Assembly (NCBI RefSeq): GCF_030823375.1
Contig: NZ_JAUSXB010000001.1
Span: 1,860,001-1,924,000 of the forward strand
DNA length: 64,000 nucleotides
Source: Pseudarthrobacter siccitolerans
GTDB lineage: Bacteria > Actinomycetota > Actinomycetes > Actinomycetales > Micrococcaceae
Direction: 5' to 3'
The notes under the pieces were generated by a model. That model saw only the letters and a list, made by a program, of their open reading frames with translations, ran no database searches and was not told the DNA's origin. The translations under genes and the position numbers were made by a program. This document shows positions 1 to 7,713 of this stretch, piece after piece. How positions within the stretch are numbered: position 1 is the stretch's first letter; each line of letters starts with the position of its first letter.

Positions 1-1
1 C

Positions 2-1927
2 AACCCGCCGGCGCAGGGACAGCTGGCAGAATCGGTAGCCGTTTTCGATGACCTGGCGCAGCTGCTGGCAGCGGATCCGGGCGTCGACGTCGTCATTCTT
101 GCCACCCCCATCCAGACCCATGCTCCCTTGGCCCTCGCCGCTCTGTCAGCCGGCAAGGACGTCTATGTGGAAAAGCCGCCGGTGGCGTCCCTCGCCCAGT
201 TCGAGGAAGTGCTGGCAGCGGCCGAAAGCGCAGGGCGGCTGGTCCAGGTGGGCTTCCAGAGCCTCGGCTCACGCGCGCTGCCTGCCATCCGCGCCGTGGT
301 GGAATCCGGCGGCATTGGTGACGTCCTCGGGCTGAGCGCCACAGGGCAGTGGGTGCGGAGCAAGGCCTACTTCAAGCGGTCACGCTGGGCCGGGAAGCGC
401 AGCCTGGACGGCATCGACGTCGTGGACGGCGTGGCAACCAACGCCCTGGCACATGCGGTGGCCACGGCGCTCCACGTGGCCGGGGCGCACACCCTCGCGG
501 ATGTTAAGTCGGTGGAGACGGACCTTTACCGGGCCCACGATACCGAGAGTGATGACACCTCCATCCTCCGCGTACGCACCGCCGCCGGCACCACGCTGCT
601 CTGCGGCCTGACGCTGTGTGCACCCGAGCAGCAGAACCCGTCCGTGACGGTCCACGGCACGCTCGGCGAGATCACGCTGTTCTACACAGAAGATGAGGTG
701 GTTATCACCACGGCCGACGGCGAGCGCCGCGAGACCTTCGGCCGGACAGACCTGCTGGAGAACCTGCTGGACGCGCGGTCCACCGGCGCCCCGCTGCTGT
801 GTTCCCTGCCGGACACCGGCGCCTTCACAACGGTGCTGGAAGCCATCCGCACCGCGCCTGCGCCGCAGCAGATCAGCCCGGAGCACATCACGTGGGAGGG
901 GGAAGGCGACGACGCCCACCCCGTGGTTCACGGCATCGGGCCTTCCCTGGAACGTGCCGCCAAAGCGCAGGCCACGTTTGCCGAGCTCGGAGTGCCGTGG
1001 GCCCGGAAGCTACCACCGGTCCGCCCGCTGACAATCGACGGCCAGGAGATCGCGGAGTACCAGGACGGCAGCCGGATCCGCGCAGTGTCTTCGCCGCGGC
1101 CCTACCTGCACCCGGTCCGGACCCTTGCAGGAACCGTGGTTACGGACCATCAGCCCCTGGACCACGTATGGCACCTCGGCGTCGGAGTGGCCCTGCAGGA
1201 TGTGGACGGCACCAATTTCTGGGGCGGCCGCACTTATACCCGCGAAGCCGGACAGTACATCTGGCGTCCTGACCACGGCAGAATCACCGCCACCGCAACC
1301 TCCATCGAGGAGACCGCTGCCGTGACAGGAGGCCCCGAAGGCCGGCTGCAGGAAACACTGAGCTGGAACGGGCCCGACGACGCCCCGGTCCTGGTCGAGG
1401 AGCGCACCTGGACGTGGTCCGGCGTCAGCTCCGCCACCTGGCGGCTCTCCCTCGACTTTGCCCTCTCCCCCGCCGGCGACCAGCCGGTCAGCCTGGGCAG
1501 CCCCGGTTCCAACGGCCGCCATGAAGGCGGCTACGGCGGGTTCTTCTGGCGGCTGCCCGAATGCGGCGGCGCCACCGTATGGACGCCGGCCGGCGCGGGC
1601 GAATCCGAGGTCCACGGTTCCGTGACGCCCTGGCTCGCCTGGGCTGGAGAGTTCGGGGCCGGGACGTTGGAAGACAGAACGTCCGACGGCGGCACGTCAG
1701 GCGGCAGCGCAACGCTCGTTTTTGTGCCGGCAGAGGGTTCCACGGACCCCTGGTTCGTCCGGGCGGATGGTTACCCGGGCGTGGGCCAGTCGCTGGCGTG
1801 GGACAGGCCGGTCATTGCTGAACCGGGCAATCCTGTACAGCGCGGCATCACCGTTTTTGTGGCCGACGGCATCCTGGGCACAGCAGACATCGAATCGTTG
1901 GTCAACCGTCGGGGGAACCGTTCATGA
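2..1927 (+). CDS. Gfo/Idh/MocA oxidoreductase with C-terminal PmoA-like domain (5' partial)
   Basis: The gene enters from the left edge, so its start and the first part of the Rossmann fold are missing; 641 residues are visible. The VEKPP motif near visible residue 58 is the conserved lysine-containing signature of the Gfo/Idh/MocA NAD(P)-dependent sugar oxidoreductases. From about visible residue 340 the sequence changes to a second module with PRPYLHPVRTLAG and DHVWHLGV, which I recognise as the PmoA-like (DUF6807) family, so one chain carries both. Substrate is unknown; a sugar or sugar acid is the family expectation. The stop overlaps the next start as ATGA, so the two genes are translationally coupled. 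Family call is firm, substrate is not. Confidence 0.85.
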   Translation, partial: NPPAQGQLAESVAVFDDLAQLLAADPGVDVVILATPIQTHAPLALAALSAGKDVYVEKPPVASLAQFEEVLAAAESAGRLVQVGFQSLGSRALPAIRAVVESGGIGDVLGLSATGQWVRSKAYFKRSRWAGKRSLDGIDVVDGVATNALAHAVATALHVAGAHTLADVKSVETDLYRAHDTESDDTSILRVRTAAGTTLLCGLTLCAPEQQNPSVTVHGTLGEITLFYTEDEVVITTADGERRETFGRTDLLENLLDARSTGAPLLCSLPDTGAFTTVLEAIRTAPAPQQISPEHITWEGEGDDAHPVVHGIGPSLERAAKAQATFAELGVPWARKLPPVRPLTIDGQEIAEYQDGSRIRAVSSPRPYLHPVRTLAGTVVTDHQPLDHVWHLGVGVALQDVDGTNFWGGRTYTREAGQYIWRPDHGRITATATSIEETAAVTGGPEGRLQETLSWNGPDDAPVLVEERTWTWSGVSSATWRLSLDFALSPAGDQPVSLGSPGSNGRHEGGYGGFFWRLPECGGATVWTPAGAGESEVHGSVTPWLAWAGEFGAGTLEDRTSDGGTSGGSATLVFVPAEGSTDPWFVRADGYPGVGQSLAWDRPVIAEPGNPVQRGITVFVADGILGTADIESLVNRRGNRS

Positions 1928-3042
1928 GCCAGACAACAGCTGAAACCACATCGCTTGCGGGCAGGGTAGCGCCGGCGTCCGCCGACGACCGCGCCGTCAA
2001 ACGCCGGCAGATCCTGGACATCCTCGATGCCAAGGGGAAGGACTCCCTGCTGCTGACTACCAACACCGCCCTGACCTGGTACCTGGACGGCAGCCGCGTG
2101 CACATCAGCCTGGCCGGCGATCCAATCGCTGCCCTCCTGGTGGACCGCGGTGGCGACCACCTCGTCACCTTCAACAATGAAGCCGGCCGTATCGCTGCCG
2201 AGGAACTGCCGGCCGGCGTCGCCCTGCACACCGTGCCCTGGCACGGCAACCTGCACGAGGCGGCCGCCGCCGTCGGCACCGCTGAAGCTGGCGCAACGCC
2301 GCTGGCGGAAGCAGACATCACGGGCGAGCTGCGGGCCGCCCGCCAACAGCTCCTCCCGGCAGAAAGCGCCCGTTACGCCCGCCTCAGCGCCGAGATGGCA
2401 GCGGTGATGACGGACGTCCTCTCAACGGCGCGGCCGGAGACCACCGAGTTTGAGCTGGTCTCCGCCCTGGCAGCCCGGGTTGTCGCCGCCGGAGCGGAGC
2501 CGTTGGTCCTGCTGTGCAACGGCAGCAACCGCAGCGCGTTCCGGCACCCGCTGGCCACGCACTCTCCCCTCGGCCGCCGGGCCATGGCGGTTGTGTGTGC
2601 CCGCAGGGACGGCATGGTCACCAACATCACCCGCTGGGTAAGGTTCGACGGCGGCACGGTGGACGAGCGCGACGCAGAGGCACGTATCGCCGCAGTGGAA
2701 GCGGACATCTTCGACGCCACCGTCCCCGGCACCAGGCTCGACAGGATCTTCGCCGAAATCAAGGCAGCCTACACCCGGCACGGCTTCGGCCCGGACCAGT
2801 GGGAGCAGCACCACCAGGGCGGGCCGGCCGGCTACGCTGGCCGTGATCCCCGCGTCACCGCTGCAGCAACGGACACGGTGGTCCTGAACCAGGCGTTCAC
2901 CTGGAACCCGTCCGGGCCCGGCGTCAAGATCGAGGACACCGTCCAGCTCACCGCGTCAGGCCTCCAGGTCCTAACCGTCGATCCCCGCTGGCCCGCGACG
3001 GCGGTCAACGGCATCCAGCGGCCGGCCACGCTCCAGCTCTAA
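1924..3042 (+). CDS. M24 (aminopeptidase P-like) family protein, probably a pseudoenzyme
   Basis: 372 residues, starting at an ATG that overlaps the upstream stop (ATGA). The N-terminal half resembles the creatinase N-domain and the C-terminal half the pita-bread fold of M24 peptidases. Active M24 enzymes bind two metals through Asp, Asp, His, Glu, Glu. Here the region matching DxGxxxxGYxxDxTR reads CARRDGMVTNITR (residues 225-237), where the second Asp is Asn and the first appears replaced; the usual IEP Glu region reads WNP (327-329). The His of HHQGG (296-300) and the IEDT Glu (336-339) remain. I infer loss of canonical dimetal peptidase activity. Coupling to the oxidoreductase suggests a role in the same sugar-linked pathway, not general peptide turnover. 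Confidence 0.75.
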   Translation: MSQTTAETTSLAGRVAPASADDRAVKRRQILDILDAKGKDSLLLTTNTALTWYLDGSRVHISLAGDPIAALLVDRGGDHLVTFNNEAGRIAAEELPAGVALHTVPWHGNLHEAAAAVGTAEAGATPLAEADITGELRAARQQLLPAESARYARLSAEMAAVMTDVLSTARPETTEFELVSALAARVVAAGAEPLVLLCNGSNRSAFRHPLATHSPLGRRAMAVVCARRDGMVTNITRWVRFDGGTVDERDAEARIAAVEADIFDATVPGTRLDRIFAEIKAAYTRHGFGPDQWEQHHQGGPAGYAGRDPRVTAAATDTVVLNQAFTWNPSGPGVKIEDTVQLTASGLQVLTVDPRWPATAVNGIQRPATLQL

Positions 3043-3044
3043 GC

Positions 3045-3189
3045 AAACGCTCTCTCAGATAATGCACCGAAATGCGAAACGCTCTCTCAGTTGTAGCCGC
3101 CGTACCGGCAAGCCAACTGAGAGAGCGTTTCGATTAAGGCGACGCTAGCTGCGCTAGCGTTTCGTCCAAACCCACATCAACTGAGAGAG
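3045..3189. repeat. Palindromic repeat cluster between convergent genes
   Basis: The 152 bp between two convergent stops hold an 18-bp perfect inverted repeat, GAAACGCTCTCTCAGTTG at 3076-3093 and its complement at 3114-3131. A further direct partial copy lies at 3045-3058 and another reverse partial copy at 3178-3189. A second small palindrome, ACGCTAGC-TGC-GCTAGCGT, sits at 3142-3160. The location suggests a bidirectional terminator built from a dispersed repeat; there is no clear T-tract. Confidence 0.8.
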
Positions 3190-3194
3190 GGTTG

Positions 3195-4646
3195 TTAGGG
3201 GAGGACGAGCTCCCCGTCCACCCGGCGCGGGATGCCCAGCGGGTTGCTTTCGCGCAGCGCCGGGTGCAGGACGGACTCCGGAGCGTCCTGGTAGGCGACC
3301 GGACGCTGGAACCGGCGGACCGCCGTCGCCCCCACCGAGGTGAAAAGCGAGGTCGTGGCCGGGTAGGGGCCACCGTGCTGCTGGGCCCAGTTGACGGCGA
3401 CGCCGGTGGGCCAGCCGTCGAAGAGGACGCGGCCCGCGAGTTCGGACAACTGCTCCACGAGCCCGGAGAGGTCCTCCCCCGGCTGCGCGTGGACGGTGGC
3501 AGTCAGGCTGCCCGGTACTTTGGCCAGGACGGCGGACAGTTCCTCCCGGTCCGTGTATTCGATCAGCATGGTGGTGGGCCCGAAGCACTCCTCCAGCAGT
3601 TGCTCAGGGTTTTCCAGTACGTTCGCAGCGGTGGTGGAGAAGACCACCGGGGCTGCGCCGTTTGACACCGCATCCTGGTCCACGCTGCCGCTGACAACGT
3701 CCACGCCCTGTACGGAAGCGAAGCTGCGCAGGCCGTCCGGGTAGGCCTCGGCGATCCGGCTGGTCAGCATGCCCAGGGCCGGCTTGTCCTTGCTGGCCTC
3801 CGCCACCTGGGCGGCGAAATCCGTTCCGGCCGGGATAAACACCAGCCCGGGCTTGGTGCAGAACTGCCCGGCGCCGAGGGTGAAGGATCCGGCGAGGCCC
3901 TCGGCCAGCTGGCCCGGGCGTTTGGCCAGCGCTGCCTCGGTGACCACCACCGGGTTCAGGCTGCCCAGTTCGCCGTAGAACGGGATGGGTTCCGGTCGGG
4001 ACGTTACGAGGTCGAAGAGGGCCCGGCCACCCGGGATGGAACCGGTGAAACCCACCGCTTTGATGGCCGGATCCTGGACCAGGGCTGTTCCCACCTCGCG
4101 GCCGCTCACCAGGGCAAACAGACCCTCCGGCGCGGCGGCGTCACGGAGGGCCGCAGCGACGATCTCAGCAGTCCGCTCCGAGAGGCGCAGGTGGCCGGAG
4201 TGGGCTTTGACGATCACGGAGCAGCCCACGGCCAGCGCGGAAGCGGTATCGCCGCCGGCCACCGAGAAGGCGAACGGGAAGTTCGACGCCGAGAAAACCG
4301 CCACCGGCCCAATGGGCCGCAGGATGCGGCGCAGGTCGGGCGTGGGCGGGGTGGCGTTCGGGTTCGCGTGGTCAATCACTGCCTCGAGGTACGAGCCCTC
4401 GGTGATGACGCGCGCGAACAGCCGCAGCTGGCCGGTGGTACGGGCCACTTCCCCGGTGAGGCGGGTGGCGCCCAGGCTGGTCTCGGAATCGGCGATCTCC
4501 ACCAGCTCGGCGGCGTTGGCGTCCAAAGCGTCGGCCACGGCGGTGAGCCAGGCGGCGCGCTGTGCATCGGAGGCCGCCGCCGAGATTTTGGCAGCCTCAG
4601 TGGCAGCGGCCGCGAGCTCAGACAAGGAGAGGGTTGCAGTTGTCAC
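3195..4646 (-). CDS. Aldehyde dehydrogenase, 2-oxoglutarate semialdehyde (2,5-dioxovalerate) dehydrogenase type
   Basis: 483 residues, the usual length for NAD(P)-dependent aldehyde dehydrogenases. Visible are VFSASNFPFAFSVAGGDTAS (about 120-140), typical of the ketoglutarate semialdehyde dehydrogenase branch, and the catalytic cysteine in GAGQFCTKPG. It would oxidise 2,5-dioxopentanoate to 2-oxoglutarate, the last step of oxidative uronate/aldarate catabolism. The start is GTG (4644-4646); no strong ribosome site is visible. It is the last gene of the minus-strand operon, 69 bp after the enolase-superfamily gene, and shares a convergent, palindrome-filled junction with the M24 gene. The neighbouring KdgD makes the substrate assignment more secure. 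Confidence 0.88.
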   Translation of the reverse strand: MTTATLSLSELAAAATEAAKISAAASDAQRAAWLTAVADALDANAAELVEIADSETSLGATRLTGEVARTTGQLRLFARVITEGSYLEAVIDHANPNATPPTPDLRRILRPIGPVAVFSASNFPFAFSVAGGDTASALAVGCSVIVKAHSGHLRLSERTAEIVAAALRDAAAPEGLFALVSGREVGTALVQDPAIKAVGFTGSIPGGRALFDLVTSRPEPIPFYGELGSLNPVVVTEAALAKRPGQLAEGLAGSFTLGAGQFCTKPGLVFIPAGTDFAAQVAEASKDKPALGMLTSRIAEAYPDGLRSFASVQGVDVVSGSVDQDAVSNGAAPVVFSTTAANVLENPEQLLEECFGPTTMLIEYTDREELSAVLAKVPGSLTATVHAQPGEDLSGLVEQLSELAGRVLFDGWPTGVAVNWAQQHGGPYPATTSLFTSVGATAVRRFQRPVAYQDAPESVLHPALRESNPLGIPRRVDGELVLP

Positions 4647-4715
4647 GTCAGTACCTGTTCTGTGGTTGTGCGTTCTTCATTCCGGTGCGCCCGGGGCTTA
4701 CTGTGTGTCCCGGGC

Positions 4716-5819
4716 TTACGGTGCGTCCTGGAAGCGGAAGCCGAGCCCCGGCTGGTCCGTGAGTGTCACCCGGCTGTTGCTGAACCGGACCGGCGACGGG
4801 CCCGCCAGTATGCCCAGCTGCTCAAAGGACGCCTCCTCCACGTCCTCCACCAGGGTAGGCTCCGCGAGCGTCAGCGCCAGCTGGCCGGACAGCTCCGGGA
4901 GCAGGTGCGGCATCACCTTGATGCTGTTGGTCCGGGCAAGTTCAACGATCCGCCGGAACGGGGTGATGCCTCCCACCCGGATGATGTTCGGCTGGATGAT
5001 GTCCACCGCTTCCGCCTCAATAAAATCGCGGAAGCGGTAGATGGTGTGGAGGTTTTCACCGAGGGCGATCGGCACCGGCGAGTGCTTGCGGAGCCTCCGG
5101 TAGGCCCAGAGATCGTCCGCCCTGATGGGTTCCTCGAGCCATTCCAGGCCGAAGCCGGCCAGGACATCGAGGGCGCGGAGCGTGGTGGGCAGGTCCCAGC
5201 GCTGGTTGGCGTCGATCATCAGTTTCCGGTCCGGCCCCAGGACGGAACGGACGGCGGCCACGCGTTCGGCGTCCTCGCGTATGTCCGGCTTGCCCACCTT
5301 GATCTTCACAGCCTGGTGCCCCGCCGCGATCCACCGTTCCGTCTGGGCGACCAGCTCTTCAAGGCTGTAGTGCAGGTTCACGCCGGAACCGTAAACCTCC
5401 GCGGACTCCTGCCGCTGGCCCACAAATCCGGTGACGGAGGTGCCGGCGCGTGAAGCCTGCAGGTCCCACAGCGCCAGGTCCACCCCGGCCATCGCAATGG
5501 TGGTCAGGCCCCCGCCGCCGGCCTCATGCAGCCGCTTCCACAGCGCGTCCCAGACCACCTCGGGATTGGCGGGCAACCCGGAGATGAACGGCGCAATGTC
5601 ATAGTCCAGCAGCGCCTTAACCGCCTGGGGGCCAATGGTGGGCGTCCAGGAAAAACCGTGCCCCGCACCGCCGTCGTCCGTGTGGATCTCCGTGACGATC
5701 ACATGGTTCTCCGGCGCCTCGACGCCCCAGCTGCGGCGCAGCGGAACGGTGATGAGCCGGGTGGAGAGGCCCGTGATGCGCGGCACTGTCCGGACCGCTT
5801 CGGCGGCAAGGGCGCCCAT
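4716..5819 (-). CDS. Enolase-superfamily sugar acid dehydratase (mandelate racemase/muconate lactonizing type)
   Basis: 367 residues. The KIK motif at 172-174 supplies the catalytic lysine, and metal ligands are seen in MIDANQRW (D203), WLEEPI (E229) and LGENLH (E255), followed by VMPHL with His305. This is the MLE/MR barrel with a Lys/His base pair, as in galactarate, glucarate or galactaro-lactone processing enzymes. In context, next to KdgD and a ketoglutarate semialdehyde dehydrogenase, it most likely dehydrates or isomerises an aldarate or its lactone. The start overlaps the kdgD stop by one base (TGATG). Exact substrate (galactarate, glucarate or lactone) cannot be read from sequence alone. 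Confidence 0.85.
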   Translation of the reverse strand: MGALAAEAVRTVPRITGLSTRLITVPLRRSWGVEAPENHVIVTEIHTDDGGAGHGFSWTPTIGPQAVKALLDYDIAPFISGLPANPEVVWDALWKRLHEAGGGGLTTIAMAGVDLALWDLQASRAGTSVTGFVGQRQESAEVYGSGVNLHYSLEELVAQTERWIAAGHQAVKIKVGKPDIREDAERVAAVRSVLGPDRKLMIDANQRWDLPTTLRALDVLAGFGLEWLEEPIRADDLWAYRRLRKHSPVPIALGENLHTIYRFRDFIEAEAVDIIQPNIIRVGGITPFRRIVELARTNSIKVMPHLLPELSGQLALTLAEPTLVEDVEEASFEQLGILAGPSPVRFSNSRVTLTDQPGLGFRFQDAP

Positions 5820-6724
5820 CAGCGGCCGGCCAGCTCGTAGCCCTTGGCGAGGATGGCCTTAAGCTGGACCAGCTGCTCCTCGCTAGGGTCTACCAGCGGC
5901 GGGCGCACGGAGCCAACGGGCAGGCCGCCCAGGCGCAGGCCAGCCTTGATCAGCGAAACGCCGAAACCGGGGGTCTGGTCGCGGAGCCGGACCAGTGGTG
6001 CGTAGAACCCTTCCAGCAGGGCGTTCCGGCGCTCCTCGTCACCGGCCATGTAGGCGTCGTAGTACGCCTTAGCGATTTCCGGGGCCATGGCGAATGCGGC
6101 CGAGGAATACAGGGGAATCCCCAGTCCGCGGTAGGCGCCCTGGGTCAGTTCAGCAGTCAGCAGGCCGTTGAAGAACGCGAAGTCCTCGCGTCCGGTGGCG
6201 CGGACTGCGGAGACGATTTCCTGGGCCAGGCCAACGTCGCCCAGCCCGTCCTTGAACCCAACCACCTTGGCGTTGGCAGCAAGCCGCGCGATCGAAGCAG
6301 CGGTGAACTTTGCGTTGCCGCGGTGGTAGACGATCACAGGCAGGCTGCTGGCGCCGGCCACCGCCTCGATGTAGGCCACCAGCCCTTCGGTGGGCCCGGT
6401 GACCAGGTACGGCGGGAGCACCAGGAGGGCGTCGGCACCAGCTTCTTCGGCCGCGCGGGCGGCGGCGAGGGCGTGGCCCAGGGGGCCGCCGGCACCGGCA
6501 ACGACCGGCACCTTGCCGGCGACAACCTCGACGGCGGCCGTCACCACGGTGCGGACCTCCTCGATGCTGAGGGCGTGGAATTCGCCGGTGCCGCAGGCGG
6601 GGAAAACGCCGCCCGGCCCGAAGGGGAGCCGGGAGCTGATGTGCTCCTTGAGCAGCTCGACGTCAACGGCACCTTCGGCCGTGAACGGGGTGACGGGGAA
6701 GAACAGTACGCCGTCGAATTTCAT
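5819..6724 (-). CDS. kdgD: 5-dehydro-4-deoxyglucarate dehydratase (DHDPS family)
   Basis: 301 residues, a class I aldolase-type TIM barrel. Diagnostic features are GTGEFHAL (45-52), VYHRGNAKF with Tyr133, and the Schiff-base lysine K158 in GFKDGLGD. The YHRGNAKF string is typical of KdgD as opposed to DapA, which takes a different substrate. The enzyme dehydrates and decarboxylates 5-keto-4-deoxyglucarate to 2-oxoglutarate semialdehyde, the substrate of the dehydrogenase two genes downstream. Start ATG overlaps the upstream SDR stop by four bases (ATGA) and its own stop overlaps the next start, so three genes are translationally chained. Confidence 0.92.
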   Translation of the reverse strand: MKFDGVLFFPVTPFTAEGAVDVELLKEHISSRLPFGPGGVFPACGTGEFHALSIEEVRTVVTAAVEVVAGKVPVVAGAGGPLGHALAAARAAEEAGADALLVLPPYLVTGPTEGLVAYIEAVAGASSLPVIVYHRGNAKFTAASIARLAANAKVVGFKDGLGDVGLAQEIVSAVRATGREDFAFFNGLLTAELTQGAYRGLGIPLYSSAAFAMAPEIAKAYYDAYMAGDEERRNALLEGFYAPLVRLRDQTPGFGVSLIKAGLRLGGLPVGSVRPPLVDPSEEQLVQLKAILAKGYELAGR

Positions 6725-7686
6725 GGTGTCTCCTGGGTTCCGCTGCCGGCAGCAACCAGCGCGGGGTTCTCGTCGTTGAGGGTGGGATGGGATTTCAGTT
6801 CAGTGCGCCAGCTGCGCGTGGGGTGCCAGCCCAGGAGTTCCTGGGCCTTGGCGATAGAGAAGGCCGGGCTGGTGCCGGTAAGGCCTGCGCTGAGGGCTTC
6901 GCTTCCGGGCAGGAATTTCGGCATCAGTTCAGCCAGGGGTGACGTGGCGAGGGCGTCAGCGGCGCCGACGAAGAAGGTTTCCCCATTGGGGATGGACGGC
7001 ATCTTCTCCAGGAGCAGGTCCAGGAAGTCTGCCACGTCCCGGGCATCCACATAGTTGAACAGTGCGGGTGCGGACAGTGCGGGATCGGCCAGCCGTTCAG
7101 CGAGGGTGTGGCCCTGCTGGGTGGGCGCGCCTTCCCACTCCTCGGGGGAGATCACATAGCAGGGGCGGAAGGCCGCGTACCGGATCTTCTCCCCTTGCGC
7201 GGCAGCGAACGCCTGCACGGTCTGCTCCGCGATGAGTTTGGACAGCGCGTAGGCGTTCCACGGCTTTGGCGGGGTCCGCTCGTCCAGCGGGAACGACGGC
7301 GGCAGCCAGCCCGCGGGTGAGCCGTACCCCAGTACCGTGGGGCTGCTGGCCGTCACGATCTTTTGCACCCCTACTTCGGTCGCGGCGCTGACCACGGCGA
7401 AGGCGAGCCGAGTGTTCGTGGCGAAGATGACGTCCTCGGGCGCGCTGAACGGTACGGCGATCGCGGCAAGGTGGATGACGGCGTCGGGCGTGGTTTCCCG
7501 GAGGAGGCGCAGCGCCTCGCCGGGGGCCAGGAGGTCGGCGGTTTCCTGGACAACGCCGGCGGGCAGCTGGTCGGCCGGAACGGCGTCCCGGTCCACAGAA
7601 ATCACGTGGTGGCCCTTTTCGGCGAGCCCGGCCACAACACTGCGGCCCAGGCGGCCGGAGCCGCCGGTGACAAAAATCCTGCTCAT
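6721..7686 (-). CDS. Extended SDR NAD-dependent epimerase/dehydrogenase, uronate dehydrogenase-like
   Basis: 321 residues with the NAD-binding GGSGRLG motif at 8-14, DVIHLAA-like strand (AVIHLAAIAVP) and the catalytic YALSK (Tyr-x-x-x-Lys). That is an extended short-chain dehydrogenase/epimerase. In a kdgD-type operon the expected member is uronate dehydrogenase (Udh), which oxidises galacturonate or glucuronate to the aldaro-lactone, and I infer that role. The protein is longer than the roughly 265-residue Udh enzymes, with an extra C-terminal part (SWRTELKSHPTLNDENP), so a sugar epimerase is the alternative. Confidence 0.8.
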   Translation of the reverse strand: MSRIFVTGGSGRLGRSVVAGLAEKGHHVISVDRDAVPADQLPAGVVQETADLLAPGEALRLLRETTPDAVIHLAAIAVPFSAPEDVIFATNTRLAFAVVSAATEVGVQKIVTASSPTVLGYGSPAGWLPPSFPLDERTPPKPWNAYALSKLIAEQTVQAFAAAQGEKIRYAAFRPCYVISPEEWEGAPTQQGHTLAERLADPALSAPALFNYVDARDVADFLDLLLEKMPSIPNGETFFVGAADALATSPLAELMPKFLPGSEALSAGLTGTSPAFSIAKAQELLGWHPTRSWRTELKSHPTLNDENPALVAAGSGTQETP

Positions 7687-7713
7687 GTTATTCCTTCGGG
7701 TCCGGCGCTGCGG

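Noticed and set aside
4191..5453. Long plus-strand open frame of 420 codons
   Set aside because: It lies opposite the aldehyde dehydrogenase and enolase-superfamily genes, is Arg/Gly/Ala-rich and has no recognisable motif, as expected for antisense frames in high-GC DNA.
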